From Bradyrhizobium cajani (lineage in GTDB: Bacteria > Pseudomonadota > Alphaproteobacteria > Rhizobiales > Xanthobacteraceae): a DNA stretch of 64,000 nt. The notes under the pieces were generated by a model. It did no database searches and was not told where the DNA came from. It was given only the letters and a program-made list of their open reading frames with translations. The translations under genes and the position numbers were made by a program. This document shows positions 55,221-64,000 of this stretch, in pieces (the first letter of the stretch is position 1; every line of letters starts with the position of its first letter). Where the stretch lies: assembly GCF_009759665.1 (NCBI RefSeq), contig NZ_WQNE01000005.1, positions 62,001 through 126,000 on the forward strand, in the 5' to 3' direction.

Positions 55221-55427
55221 ATGGCCCAGATGAAGATCGAAGACATCCGCGCGATGAGCCCCGACCAGCAGGATGACGCCATCCTGAACCTGAAGAAGGA
55301 GCGCTTCAACCTGCGCTTCCAGCGCGCCACCGGGCAGCTCGAGAACACCTCGCGCCTGCGCGAGGCCCGCCGTGACATCGCCCGGATCAAGACCGTCGCC
55401 GCGCAGACGCGCGCGAAGAAGAAGTAA
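55221..55427 (+). CDS. rpmC: 50S ribosomal protein L29
   Basis: This 68-residue two-helix protein at the tunnel exit contains [35 protein letters not shown] and a basic end. An in-frame ATG two codons earlier overlaps the rplP stop by one base and could be used; the choice does not alter the domain. Confidence 0.95.
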   Translation: MAQMKIEDIRAMSPDQQDDAILNLKKERFNLRFQRATGQLENTSRLREARRDIARIKTVAAQTRAKKK

Positions 55428-55440
55428 GAGGCTTACGAAG

Positions 55441-55689
55441 ATGCCGAAACGTACTTTGCAGGGCGTGGTCGTCAGCGACAAGCAGGCCAAGACCATCGTG
55501 GTGCGCGTCGACCGCCGCTTCACGCACCCGATCTACAAGAAGACGATCCGCCGTTCGAAGAACTATCACGCGCACGACGAGAGCAACGAGTTCAAGCCGG
55601 GCGACGTGGTGTGGATCGAGGAATCGAAACCGATTTCGAAGTTGAAGCGCTGGGTCGTGATCCGGGGCGAACACAAGAAAAGCGCCTGA
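55441..55689 (+). CDS. rpsQ: 30S ribosomal protein S17
   Basis: This 82-residue OB-fold protein begins [20 protein letters not shown] and contains [20 protein letters not shown] and [14 protein letters not shown] longer in-frame opening upstream overlaps rpmC and was not used. It starts 13 bp after rpmC. Confidence 0.99.
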   Translation: MPKRTLQGVVVSDKQAKTIVVRVDRRFTHPIYKKTIRRSKNYHAHDESNEFKPGDVVWIEESKPISKLKRWVVIRGEHKKSA

Positions 55690-55773
55690 TCTGTTGGCTC
55701 TAGCCGACTGACTTCAGGGAAATGTTGAGCGCCGGCTGGGCTGGCGCAAATAGAAAGAGGACGAGGTGCATCA

Positions 55774-56142
55774 ATGATTCAGATGCAGACCAACCTCGAC
55801 GTGGCCGACAATTCTGGCGCACGCCGTGTCATGTGTATCAAGGTGCTCGGAGGCTCCAAGCGCCGCTACGCCACGATCGGCGACATCATCGTCGTCTCGA
55901 TCAAGGAAGCGATTCCGCGTGGCAAGGTGAAGAAGGGCGACGTGATGAAGGCCGTCGTGGTGCGCGTCCGCAAGGACATCCGCCGCGCCGACGGTTCGGT
56001 CATCCGCTTCGACCGCAACGCCGCCGTCCTGATCAACAACCAGGCCGAGCCGGTCGGCACCCGTATCTTCGGGCCCGTGCCGCGCGAGCTGCGCGCCAAG
56101 AACCACATGAAGATCATTTCGCTCGCGCCGGAGGTGCTGTGA
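55774..56142 (+). CDS. rplN: 50S ribosomal protein L14
   Basis: This 122-residue protein at the subunit interface begins [19 protein letters not shown], the family signature. It has the conserved end [16 protein letters not shown] [12 protein letters not shown]. It is the first gene of the spc set, and its stop overlaps rplX by one base. Confidence 0.99.
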   Translation: MIQMQTNLDVADNSGARRVMCIKVLGGSKRRYATIGDIIVVSIKEAIPRGKVKKGDVMKAVVVRVRKDIRRADGSVIRFDRNAAVLINNQAEPVGTRIFGPVPRELRAKNHMKIISLAPEVL

Positions 56143-56448
56143 TGGCTGCGAAGATCCGCAAGGGCGACAAGGTCGTCGTGCTGACCGGCCGCGACAAGGG
56201 TCGCACCGGCGAGGTGTTCGAGGTGCGCCCCGACGCCGGCACCGCGCTGGTGCGCGGCATCAACATGGTCAAGCGTCACCAGAAGCAGACGCAGGCCCAG
56301 GAGGGCGGCATCATCTCGAAGGAGTCGCCGATCCAACTGTCCAACATCGCGTATGTCGGCAAGGACGGAAAGCCGACCCGCGTCGGATTCAAGATTCTGG
56401 CGGACGGCAAGAAAGTCCGCATCGCCAAGAGCTCGGGAGCTGAGATCG

Positions 56449-56456
<8 letters not shown>
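56142..56456 (+). CDS. rplX: 50S ribosomal protein L24
   Basis: This 104-residue assembly-initiating protein has a KOW motif ([20 protein letters not shown], residues 4-23) and [19 protein letters not shown]. Its 3' end overlaps rplE by 8 bp, so the two are coupled. Confidence 0.99.
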
Positions 56457-57006
<550 letters not shown>

Positions 57007-57052
57007 GACGCTGACCTAAAGCCTCTCAAACGCGGATACCCAGGAGCCAAGC

Positions 57053-57358
57053 ATGGCAAAGAAGAGTTCAGTCGAGAAGAACAACCGGCGCAAGCGGATG
57101 GTGAAGAACGCCGCCGCCAAGCGCGAGCGGTTGAAGGCGATCATCGCCGACAAGAAGCTGCCGATGGAAGAGCGTTTCGCTGCGACGTTGAAGCTGGCCG
57201 AAATGCCGCGCAACTCGTCGGCGACCCGCATCCGCCTGCGTTGCGAGCTGTCGGGCCGCCCGCGCTCGAACTATCGCAAGAACAAGCTGTCCCGTATCGC
57301 GCTGCGCGACCTTGGCTCCAAGGGCATGGTCCCGGGCCTCGTGAAGTCCAGCTGGTAA
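57053..57358 (+). CDS. rpsN: 30S ribosomal protein S14, zinc-free form
   Basis: This 101-residue long-form S14 lacks the CxxC pairs of the short zinc-binding type. [19 protein letters not shown] and the C-terminal LVKSSW are conserved. It lies between rplE and rpsH as usual. Confidence 0.99.
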   Translation: MAKKSSVEKNNRRKRMVKNAAAKRERLKAIIADKKLPMEERFAATLKLAEMPRNSSATRIRLRCELSGRPRSNYRKNKLSRIALRDLGSKGMVPGLVKSSW

Positions 57359-57372
57359 GGAGGGTCGTTTAG

Positions 57373-57771
57373 ATGTCTACGCACGATCCAATCAGCGATC
57401 TGATCACCCGCATCCGCAACGCGCAGATGCGTTCCAAGACCAAGGTCTCCACGCCGGGCTCGAAGATGCGCGAGAACGTGCTCGAGGTGCTGAAGAGCGA
57501 GGGCTACATCCGCGGTTACGCCACGCTCGAGCACTCCTCGGGCCGCAGCGAGATCGAGATCGAGCTGAAGTATTTCGACGGCGAGCCCGTCATCCGCGAG
57601 ATCGAACGTGTCTCCAAGCCCGGGCGTCGTGTTTACGCCTCGGTGAAGAACCTGCCGCGGGTCAACAACGGGCTCGGCATTTCGGTGTTGTCGACGCCGA
57701 AGGGGATCATGGCCGACCACAGCGCGCGCGACGCGAATGTGGGCGGTGAAGTCCTCTTCACGGTGTTCTGA
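57373..57771 (+). CDS. rpsH: 30S ribosomal protein S8
   Basis: This 132-residue protein binds the central domain of 16S rRNA and is the usual repressor of the spc operon. It begins [19 protein letters not shown] and contains [19 protein letters not shown]. Normal length. Confidence 0.99.
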   Translation: MSTHDPISDLITRIRNAQMRSKTKVSTPGSKMRENVLEVLKSEGYIRGYATLEHSSGRSEIEIELKYFDGEPVIREIERVSKPGRRVYASVKNLPRVNNGLGISVLSTPKGIMADHSARDANVGGEVLFTVF

Positions 57772-57787
57772 GAAGGATTTTTGATCC

Positions 57788-58321
57788 ATGTCACGTGTTG
57801 GCAAAAGGCCTGTGGCGGTTCCGTCGGGTGTGACCGCGACCGTCGACGGGCAGACCGTCAAGATGAAGGGGCCGAAGGGCCAGCTTCAGTTCGTCGTCCA
57901 TGACGACGTCGAGGTGAAGCTCGAGAGCGGCCAGATCAAGGTCAAGCCGCGGGCCGAGACCAACCGCGCGCGGGCGCTGTACGGCACCGCTCGCGCCCAG
58001 GTCGCGAATCTGGTCGAAGGCGTCACCAAGGGCTTCGAGAAGAAGCTCGAGATCACCGGCGTCGGTTACCGCGCCGCGATGCAGGGCAAGAACCTGCAGC
58101 TCGCGCTCGGCTACAGCCACGACGTGATCTATCCGATCCCGGAAGGGATCACGATCGCCGTGCCGAAGCCGACCGAAATCACGGTGTCGGGCAGCGACAT
58201 CCAGCGCGTCGGCCAGGTCGCGGCCGAGATCCGCGCCTATCGCCCGCCGGAGCCCTACAAGGGCAAGGGCGTGAAGTATGTTGGCGAATTCATCTTCCGC
58301 AAGGAAGGCAAGAAGAAGTAA
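57788..58321 (+). CDS. rplF: 50S ribosomal protein L6
   Basis: This 177-residue duplicated-domain protein near the factor-binding site begins [19 protein letters not shown]. The second domain has [15 protein letters not shown] and [14 protein letters not shown], the family signature. Normal length. Confidence 0.99.
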   Translation: MSRVGKRPVAVPSGVTATVDGQTVKMKGPKGQLQFVVHDDVEVKLESGQIKVKPRAETNRARALYGTARAQVANLVEGVTKGFEKKLEITGVGYRAAMQGKNLQLALGYSHDVIYPIPEGITIAVPKPTEITVSGSDIQRVGQVAAEIRAYRPPEPYKGKGVKYVGEFIFRKEGKKK

Positions 58322-58332
58322 CGGAGCCGGTC

Positions 58333-58695
58333 ATGTCCAAAGCCAAGGTTACGAATGCCCGGCGCAAGCGGAGTGTGCGGCTGAAGCTGCGCCGCTCCGG
58401 TGGTGGCCGTCCGCGCCTGTCGGTGTTCCGCTCGTCCAAGCACATCTACGCCCAGGTCATCGACGACCTGAAGGGCGAGACGCTGGCCTCGGCCTCGTCG
58501 CTCGAGAAGGCGATGCGGGACGGCGGCAAGACCGGCGCCGACATCGACGCGGCGAAGGCGGTCGGCAAGCTGCTGGCCGAGCGCGCTGCCGAGAAGGGCG
58601 TCAAGGAAGTCGTGTTCGATCGCGGCAGCTATCTCTATCACGGGCGCGTCAAGGCACTTGCCGACGCTGCGCGTGAGAGCGGGCTGAGCTTCTAA
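58333..58695 (+). CDS. rplR: 50S ribosomal protein L18
   Basis: This 120-residue 5S-rRNA-binding protein contains [18 protein letters not shown] and [20 protein letters not shown]. It lies between rplF and rpsE with short gaps. Confidence 0.99.
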   Translation: MSKAKVTNARRKRSVRLKLRRSGGGRPRLSVFRSSKHIYAQVIDDLKGETLASASSLEKAMRDGGKTGADIDAAKAVGKLLAERAAEKGVKEVVFDRGSYLYHGRVKALADAARESGLSF

Positions 58696-58742
58696 CAGAA
58701 TTTGAGGATTGAGGCGTAAGCCTCTGAAGGATTGGAAAAACC

Positions 58743-59339
58743 ATGGCAGCTGAACGCGAACAACGTGGTGGACGCGATCAACGCGGCGGCGGACGTGAAC
58801 GCAAGGAGCGCGAGGAGCGCGACAGCGAGTTCGTCGACAAGCTCGTCCACATCAATCGCGTGGCGAAGGTCGTCAAGGGCGGCAAGCGCTTCGGTTTCGC
58901 AGCGCTGGTCGTGATCGGCGACCAGAAGGGCCGTGCCGGCTTCGGTCACGGCAAGGCGCGCGAAGTGCCCGAGGCGATCCGCAAGGCAACCGAATCCGCC
59001 AAGCGCAACCTGACCCGCGTGTCGCTGCGCGAGGGCCGCACGCTGCATCACGACATCGCCGGCCGTCATGGCGCGGGCCGTGTCTATCTGCGTGCTGCTC
59101 CCGCCGGTACCGGCATCATCGCCGGCGGCCCGATGCGCGCCGTGTTCGAGACGCTGGGCGTCCAGGACGTGGTGGCGAAGTCGATCGGCTCGTCGAACCC
59201 GTACAACATGGTGCGCGCGACCTTCGACGCGCTGAAGCACCAGGATTCGCCGCGCTCGGTCGCAGCCCGCCGCAACATCAAGGTGTCCACTCTGCAGTCC
59301 CGCCGTATCGGCGGCGATGCCGAGGCGGCTGCCGACTAA
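58743..59339 (+). CDS. rpsE: 30S ribosomal protein S5
   Basis: This 198-residue protein has a basic/acidic N-terminal extension ([19 protein letters not shown]), longer than in E. coli but usual in this group. The RNA-binding core is [19 protein letters not shown] and [17 protein letters not shown]. The spectinomycin-contact loop region looks wild type. Confidence 0.99.
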   Translation: MAAEREQRGGRDQRGGGRERKEREERDSEFVDKLVHINRVAKVVKGGKRFGFAALVVIGDQKGRAGFGHGKAREVPEAIRKATESAKRNLTRVSLREGRTLHHDIAGRHGAGRVYLRAAPAGTGIIAGGPMRAVFETLGVQDVVAKSIGSSNPYNMVRATFDALKHQDSPRSVAARRNIKVSTLQSRRIGGDAEAAAD

Positions 59340-59363
59340 CGGAAGCTTTCGGAGTAGACTCCC

Positions 59364-59558
59364 ATGGCCAAGGCCGCAAAGACGATCAAGCTCGAGCAGA
59401 CCGGCAGCGCGATCCGCCGCCATCACTCGCAGCGTTCGACGCTGATCGGGCTCAAGCTCAACAAGATCGGCCGCACCAGCGAGCTGCCGGACACCCCGGC
59501 GGTCCGCGGCATGATCGAGAAGGTTCACCATCTCGTTCGCATCGTCGACGAGAAGTAA
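59364..59558 (+). CDS. rpmD: 50S ribosomal protein L30
   Basis: This 64-residue protein contains [34 protein letters not shown] and [15 protein letters not shown]. It is followed by a palindromic repeat in the 74-bp gap before rplO. Confidence 0.99.
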   Translation: MAKAAKTIKLEQTGSAIRRHHSQRSTLIGLKLNKIGRTSELPDTPAVRGMIEKVHHLVRIVDEK

Positions 59559-59564
59559 GCAAAG

Positions 59565-59612
59565 GCGCATGATCCCGACAAGCGGGTACCGGTTTCGGTG
59601 AAGATCATGCGC
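59565..59612. repeat. Rhizobial GATCATGC-type palindromic repeat, copy 3 (rpmD-rplO gap)
   Basis: GCGCATGATC pairs exactly with GATCATGCGC, enclosing CCGACA/GGTTTCGG-like inner arms. It fills nearly the whole gap between two spc-operon genes, and the rplO ribosome binding site follows it closely. Confidence 0.8.
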
Positions 59613-59632
59613 AAGACACAAGGAGAAGGGCG

Positions 59633-60118
59633 ATGAAGCTCAGCGATATCGCCGACAACGCCGGCTCGCGCAAGAAGCGCATGCGCGTCGGCCGTGGCAT
59701 CGGTTCGGGCAAGGGCAAGCAGTCCGGCCGCGGCGGCAAGGGCCAGACCGCGCGTTCGGGCGTGCGCATCAAGGGTTTCGAAGGCGGTCAGATGCCGATG
59801 CATCGCCGTCTGCCCAAGCGCGGCTTCAACAACATCTTCCGCGTCGAGTTCGCCGAGATCAATCTCGACCGGCTCCAGGAAGCGGTCGATGCCAAGAAGA
59901 TCGACGCCGGCAGCGTCGTGAACGTCGAGGCCCTGGTGAAGGGCGGCGTGCTGCGCCGCGCCAAGGCCGGCCTGCGGCTGCTCGGCCGCGGCGAGCTCAA
60001 GTCGAAGCTCAACATCGAGGTGCACGGCGCCACCAAGACCGCGATCGCGGCGGTCGAGAAGGCCGGCGGTTCGGTGAAGATCCTCGCCCCTGCCAAGGAA
60101 GAAGGCGAGGCGGCGTAA
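59633..60118 (+). CDS. rplO: 50S ribosomal protein L15
   Basis: This 161-residue protein begins [20 protein letters not shown] with the Gly-rich [19 protein letters not shown] and the conserved [28 protein letters not shown] precedes the ATG. A hairpin separates it from secY. Confidence 0.99.
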   Translation: MKLSDIADNAGSRKKRMRVGRGIGSGKGKQSGRGGKGQTARSGVRIKGFEGGQMPMHRRLPKRGFNNIFRVEFAEINLDRLQEAVDAKKIDAGSVVNVEALVKGGVLRRAKAGLRLLGRGELKSKLNIEVHGATKTAIAAVEKAGGSVKILAPAKEEGEAA

Positions 60119-60131
60119 CAACTGCGTCATT

Positions 60132-60154
60132 GGCCCGCGGCTCGCGGGCCTTTA
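60132..60154 (+). terminator. Hairpin between rplO and secY
   Basis: GGCCCGCG and CGCGGGCC form an 8-bp stem with loop GCT, followed by TTTA. It lies 13 bp after the rplO stop. It may lower transcription into secY relative to the ribosomal genes. Confidence 0.55.
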
Positions 60155-60266
60155 CGCATGCGGGACGTGGACTTATCGAAGCCGAGCCCCAGATAATGTC
60201 CGGCGTCCGCTAGAGTAGCCCGGCCGCGGGCATGACGGCGCAACAGGCGGCGGGAGAAAGTCCAAG

Positions 60267-61598
60267 ATGGTCTCTGCAGCGGAACAACTGGCAGCCAATC
60301 TCAATTTCGGCGCGTTTGCCAAGGCCGACGAACTGAAGAAGCGCATCTGGTTCACCCTGGGTGCGCTGCTGGTTTACCGGCTCGGGACCTACATCCCGCT
60401 GCCGGGCATCGATCCCAACATCTGGGAGCAGGTGTTCCGCTCCCAGGCGGGCGGCATCCTCGGCATGTTCAACATGTTCGCCGGCGGCGGCATCCACCGC
60501 ATGGCGATCTTCGCGCTGAACATCATGCCGTACATCTCGGCCTCGATCATCATCCAGCTCCTCACCACCGTCTCGCCGCAGCTCGAGGCGCTGAAGAAGG
60601 AAGGCGAGGCCGGCCGCAAGACACTGAACCAGTACACCCGCTATCTGACGGTGATCCTGGCCGCGTTCCAGTCCTACGGCATCGCGGTGGGCCTTGAAGG
60701 CGCCGGCAACGTCGTCAGCGACCCCGGCATGTTCTTCCGCCTGTCCACGGCGATCACGCTGACCGGCGGCACCATGTTTCTGATGTGGCTGGGCGAGCAG
60801 ATCACCTCGCGCGGCATCGGCAACGGCATCTCGCTGATCATTCTCGCTGGCATCGTCGCCGAGTTGCCTGCGGCGCTCGCCAACATGCTCGAGCTCGGCC
60901 GTCAGGGCGCGATGTCGACCGGACTGATCCTGGTCGTCATCATCATGGCTGTCGCCGTGATCGCCTTCATCGTGTTCATGGAGCGCGCGCAGCGCCGGCT
61001 TTTGATCCAGTATCCGAAGCGCCAGGTCGGCAACAAGATGTTCGAGGGCCAGTCCTCGCATCTGCCGCTCAAGCTCAACACTTCGGGCGTGATCCCGCCG
61101 ATCTTTGCGTCGTCGCTGCTGCTGCTGCCGACCACGGTTGCGAACTTCAACGCGGGCAGTGGGCCGGAATGGTTCCAGTGGATCACCACCCAGCTCGGCC
61201 ACGGCCGTCCGCTGTTCCTGATCATGTACCTGGCGCTGATCGTGTTCTTCGCGTTCTTCTATACCGCGATCGTGTTCAACCCGACCGAGACTGCGGACAA
61301 TCTGAAGAAGCACGGCGGCTTCATCCCGGGCATCCGTCCCGGCGAGCGCACGGCCGAATACATCGACTACGTGCTCTCGCGCATCACCGTGCTCGGCGCG
61401 GTCTATCTCGCCATCGTCTGCTTGATCCCGGAAATCCTGATCTCCTACGCGTCGGTGCCGTTCTACTTCGGTGGTACGTCGCTGCTGATCGTCGTCAGCG
61501 TCACCATGGACACGGTGGCGCAGGTGCAGGGCTATCTGCTGGCCCATCAGTATGAAGGCCTGATCCGGAAGTCGAAGCTGCGCGGCCGCCGTAGATGA
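60267..61598 (+). CDS. secY: Protein translocase subunit SecY
   Basis: This 443-residue channel protein has ten hydrophobic segments. The plug region lies about residues 60-77 (AGGILGMFNMFAGGG), pore-ring isoleucines are in ISASIIIQLL, and the conserved Arg357 is in FIPGIRPGERT on the fifth cytosolic loop. C-terminus LRGRRR. GGGAGAAAG precedes the ATG. Its stop overlaps the start of a second SecY-like gene (ATGA). Confidence 0.99.
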   Translation: MVSAAEQLAANLNFGAFAKADELKKRIWFTLGALLVYRLGTYIPLPGIDPNIWEQVFRSQAGGILGMFNMFAGGGIHRMAIFALNIMPYISASIIIQLLTTVSPQLEALKKEGEAGRKTLNQYTRYLTVILAAFQSYGIAVGLEGAGNVVSDPGMFFRLSTAITLTGGTMFLMWLGEQITSRGIGNGISLIILAGIVAELPAALANMLELGRQGAMSTGLILVVIIMAVAVIAFIVFMERAQRRLLIQYPKRQVGNKMFEGQSSHLPLKLNTSGVIPPIFASSLLLLPTTVANFNAGSGPEWFQWITTQLGHGRPLFLIMYLALIVFFAFFYTAIVFNPTETADNLKKHGGFIPGIRPGERTAEYIDYVLSRITVLGAVYLAIVCLIPEILISYASVPFYFGGTSLLIVVSVTMDTVAQVQGYLLAHQYEGLIRKSKLRGRRR

Positions 61599-62806
61599 GC
61601 AGGGAGCTCGCGCGCCGGATCGCTTTCACGATTGGCGCGCTGCTCCTTTTCAGGCTCGGCACGCAGATCCCGTTCGCAGGGATGCGCGTGCCGAGCGAGT
61701 CGTACTCAGCCGAATACGCGGTCCGCCTCTCAATCTTCGCACTCGGTATTCTTCCCTATCTCACTGCTGCGGTCGTCGTTCGCCTGGCGTCGCTGGTTTG
61801 GCAGCGCTTGAGCTCGCTCGAGAGGTCGGGCGAGCGCGGCCGGCGCAGGATCTCTCGCTACACCCTGATCCTGACCCTCCTGTTTGCGACCTTCCAGGCC
61901 TATGGCTACGCCTCGGCCATCCAGACATTTCCGGCACTGGTTCCCGATCCCGAGGAATGGTCCGTGCTCGCCGCCACGGCCTCGATCGTCGGCGGCGTGT
62001 TCGTCCTGATCTGGCTCAGCGAGCAGATCACCCGTCATGGCATCGGCAATGGTCTGGCACTGCTGCTCAGCGCCAATATCCTTGCTGCCATCCCGCGCGA
62101 CATTGCCGGCATCGCGTACCTGCTGGAGGGCGAGCAGATCTCCGGCAGTCTTGTGCTGGGCCATGCTGTCTTCTGGATTGTGCTCGTCGCCGTGATCGTC
62201 TTCGTCGAGGGCGCGCGACGGCATGTCCGTGTCGAGTTCGCCGAACGCAAGGTCGGAGATCGGTTGCTGCCCGCGCGATCGGCGACTCTCCCCATCAAGA
62301 TCAACAGTGCCGGTTTTCTGGTGCCGGCCACCGTGGCGCCCTGGATCCTGTTTCTGCCGCTCGCTGGTCTGACCTACATCTTTGGTGCCGATACGCCGTG
62401 GGTTGCTGCCGCCTCCCAGCAACTTCAGCTCGGCACGTTGACCCACGTGATCCTTGGAGCGGTCGCGGTCTTCGTGCTTGCCTTCATTTACACGGCCTAT
62501 GTCGTCGATCCCGAGCACACGGCCAAATCCCTGGCGCAGCGTGATGGCACAATTGCTGGTGTCGCGCCCGGCGAGGCGACCGCCGACTATCTCGATCGCG
62601 TCGTGTCATTGACGACGGTCGTCGGAGCCGTCTACCTGACGGCATTGCAGTTGATTCCGGAGGTCTTCGAGCTTTACGGGATCGGGCTGCCTTATAGTAT
62701 GGTCGTCAATGGTGGTGCAGCGCTGGTTGTGGTTTGCACCGCTCTTGATATCAAAGCACAGGTGCGCGACGTATCGCTCACCAATCCGGGGGGCGTACGC
62801 CGATGA
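61595..62806 (+). CDS. Divergent SecY paralogue (SecY-like protein)
   Basis: This 403-residue SecY-family membrane protein aligns with the upstream SecY along its length: [53 protein letters not shown] and [17 protein letters not shown]. It lacks about 16 residues between helices 1 and 2, exactly the plug segment. Arg357 of SecY corresponds to Ala324 here (AGVAPGEAT), and the pore-ring isoleucines are mostly valine, with an arginine in helix 2 ([10 protein letters not shown]). The frame is intact and overlaps secY and adk by 4 bp at each end. Function is unknown: an accessory translocon part or a drifting duplicate. Confidence 0.88.
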   Translation: MSRELARRIAFTIGALLLFRLGTQIPFAGMRVPSESYSAEYAVRLSIFALGILPYLTAAVVVRLASLVWQRLSSLERSGERGRRRISRYTLILTLLFATFQAYGYASAIQTFPALVPDPEEWSVLAATASIVGGVFVLIWLSEQITRHGIGNGLALLLSANILAAIPRDIAGIAYLLEGEQISGSLVLGHAVFWIVLVAVIVFVEGARRHVRVEFAERKVGDRLLPARSATLPIKINSAGFLVPATVAPWILFLPLAGLTYIFGADTPWVAAASQQLQLGTLTHVILGAVAVFVLAFIYTAYVVDPEHTAKSLAQRDGTIAGVAPGEATADYLDRVVSLTTVVGAVYLTALQLIPEVFELYGIGLPYSMVVNGGAALVVVCTALDIKAQVRDVSLTNPGGVRR

Positions 62807-63693
62807 GAATTATACTTCTGGGACCGCCGGGGTCGGGCAAGGGGACCCAGGCGCAGCTGCTGGTGCAGCGCTATGGCATCGTCCAGCTCTCGACCGGCGA
62901 GATGCTCCGCGCTGCCGTTGCAGCCGGAACGCCGGTGGGGCTGAAGGCCAAGGAGATCATGGCCAGCGGCGGCCTCGTGCCGGACGAGATCGTTGTCGGA
63001 ATCATCTCTGATCGGATCGACCAGCCGGACGCCAAGAACGGTTTCATCCTCGACGGTTTCCCGCGCACCGTGCCGCAGGCCGAAGCGCTCGATGATCTGC
63101 TCAAGCACAAGCATCTCAAGCTCGACGCCGTGATCGAGCTCCGCGTCAACGAGAGCGCGCTGCTGAGCCGCGTCGAGACCCGTGTCGCCCAGATGCGGGA
63201 GCGCGGGGAGGAGGTCCGGGTCGACGACACGCCGGAGGTCCTGACCAAACGGCTCGCCAGCTACCGCAGCCAGACGGAACCGCTGATTCACTACTATTCC
63301 GAGCGGCGCAAGCTCTCGACCATCGACGGCATGATGGCCATCGACGAGGTCACCCGCGCCATCCACCGCCAGCTCCTGGCGCTCGGGGCGGTCGAGCCCA
63401 AGACCCACGCCCGAAGCGCGGCCAAGGCGGCGCCGGCCAAGACGGCCAGGGGAACTAGGACTGCGGCGAAGAAGTCGGCCCAAAAGCCTGCGAAATCCGG
63501 CAAAAAGGCCGCCAAATCGGCCAGATCCGCCAAAAAAGCGGCCAAGAAGGCCGTGAAGGGCGCCAAGAAGGTAGCCAAGAAAACTACCGAGAGAACCGCA
63601 AAGAAGGCGACCAAAAAGACCGCCAAGAAGGCTGTCAAAAAGGGTGCCAAAAAGGCCCCAAAAAAGGTCACGAAAAAGCGAGCCAAACGCTAG
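62803..63693 (+). CDS. adk: Adenylate kinase with a Lys/Ala-rich C-terminal tail
   Basis: This 296-residue enzyme interconverts AMP+ATP and 2 ADP. The catalytic part is about residues 1-195: P-loop GPPGSGKGT (8-15), [25 protein letters not shown], and a short lid ([15 protein letters not shown]) without the zinc-type lid insert. Residues about 199-296 are nearly all Lys, Ala, Arg and Thr in KKAAKKA-like repeats, as in histone-H1-like bacterial proteins. Its start overlaps the SecY-like stop. The position between secY and rpsM is usual for adk in alphaproteobacteria. Confidence 0.95.
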   Translation: MRIILLGPPGSGKGTQAQLLVQRYGIVQLSTGEMLRAAVAAGTPVGLKAKEIMASGGLVPDEIVVGIISDRIDQPDAKNGFILDGFPRTVPQAEALDDLLKHKHLKLDAVIELRVNESALLSRVETRVAQMRERGEEVRVDDTPEVLTKRLASYRSQTEPLIHYYSERRKLSTIDGMMAIDEVTRAIHRQLLALGAVEPKTHARSAAKAAPAKTARGTRTAAKKSAQKPAKSGKKAAKSARSAKKAAKKAVKGAKKVAKKTTERTAKKATKKTAKKAVKKGAKKAPKKVTKKRAKR

Positions 63694-63880
63694 CAGCGGT
63701 TGACGAAAGCCCCTGGAATCCCCTAATAAGCCCCGCATCCAAGTCGGATAGTTTCAGACGATGCCGGGCCCCAGGAAGACCGGGGGTGGGCGTCGTGTTC
63801 GCGTTTGTGAACACCTGCCCGAGAACGCAAGCACTTAAAGCCCGATTCCTGACGAGGGATCGGCAACAGGAGAGAAGGCC

Positions 63881-64000
63881 GTGGCCCGTATTGCCGGCGT
63901 GAACATTCCCACCAACAAGCGCGTGCTGATCGCGCTCCAGTACATCCATGGCATCGGCCCGAAGATCGCCGGTGACATCATCGAGAAGGTCAAGATCCCC
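63881..64000 (+). CDS. rpsM: 30S ribosomal protein S13, 3' end outside window
   Basis: The first 40 codons show the family start [20 protein letters not shown] and [12 protein letters not shown]. The start is a GTG preceded by AGGAGAGAAGG. S13 binds the head of 16S rRNA. The gap after adk is 187 bp and contains a small GTGTTC/GAACAC hairpin. The rest lies beyond the window. Confidence 0.98.
   Translation, partial: MARIAGVNIPTNKRVLIALQYIHGIGPKIAGDIIEKVKIP

Noticed and set aside
61595..62806. Reading the second SecY-like gene as an accessory SecY2 of the Gram-positive SecA2/SecY2 type
   Set aside because: No secA2 or glycosylation/adhesin genes are nearby, and the gene sits inside the spc operon. 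It looks like a local duplicate of the resident secY.

Overview
The window is high-GC DNA from an alphaproteobacterium of the Bradyrhizobium/Nitrobacteraceae type. This rests on the protein sequences, on the gene order (tRNA-Trp, secE, nusG, rplKA, rplJL, rpoBC, then the str, S10 and spc operons with adk before rpsM), and on palindromic intergenic repeats I recognise from that lineage. Genus-level placement is inference from sequence memory. No database was searched.

Layout. (1) 1-3.7 kb is the edge of an exopolysaccharide locus: an initiating sugar transferase cut by the window edge, an orphan IS3-OrfA-like HTH protein, and a convergent Wzz/BY-kinase. (2) 4.3-14.9 kb is accessory metabolism: an ABM-like/EamA/CGNR operon; a DUF2231 membrane protein coupled to a sorbosone-dehydrogenase-like lipoprotein; two MFS carriers flanking a BKACE (DUF849) enzyme; a CaiB-type CoA transferase; small conserved proteins; and RidA. 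(3) 14.9-26.8 kb holds a TetR gene, an ACAD10/11-like acyl-CoA dehydrogenase with its APH-like kinase partner, a LysE exporter, argE-like deacetylase, TetR/DUF1772, two SDRs around a histidine phosphatase, and a serine hydrolase. Its intergenic spaces are crowded with mosaic palindromic repeats and hold one well-structured candidate RNA. (4) 26.9-40.9 kb is tRNA-Trp, secE-nusG, rplK-rplA, an inserted 2-hydroxyacid dehydrogenase, rplJ-rplL and rpoB-rpoC, closed by a classic terminator. (5) 41.0-45.3 kb is an unusual pair: a flavin oxidoreductase/methyltransferase fusion and an ABC exporter with strongly acidic tails. (6) 45.3-64 kb starts with a decayed FAD-oxidoreductase fragment and a promoter, then rpsL-rpsG-fusA-tuf, the S10 operon, and the spc operon to secY, a second SecY-like gene, adk and the start of rpsM.

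The most notable observations are: an intact SecY paralogue translationally coupled to secY and adk, lacking the plug segment and the residue equivalent to Arg357; an adenylate kinase with a histone-H1-like Lys/Ala tail of about 100 residues; the acidic-tailed ABC exporter beside a flavoenzyme-methyltransferase fusion; and a candidate 4-hydroxyacid module (ACAD, kinase, SDRs, phosphatase) whose two promoter regions share TTCAAAC motifs.
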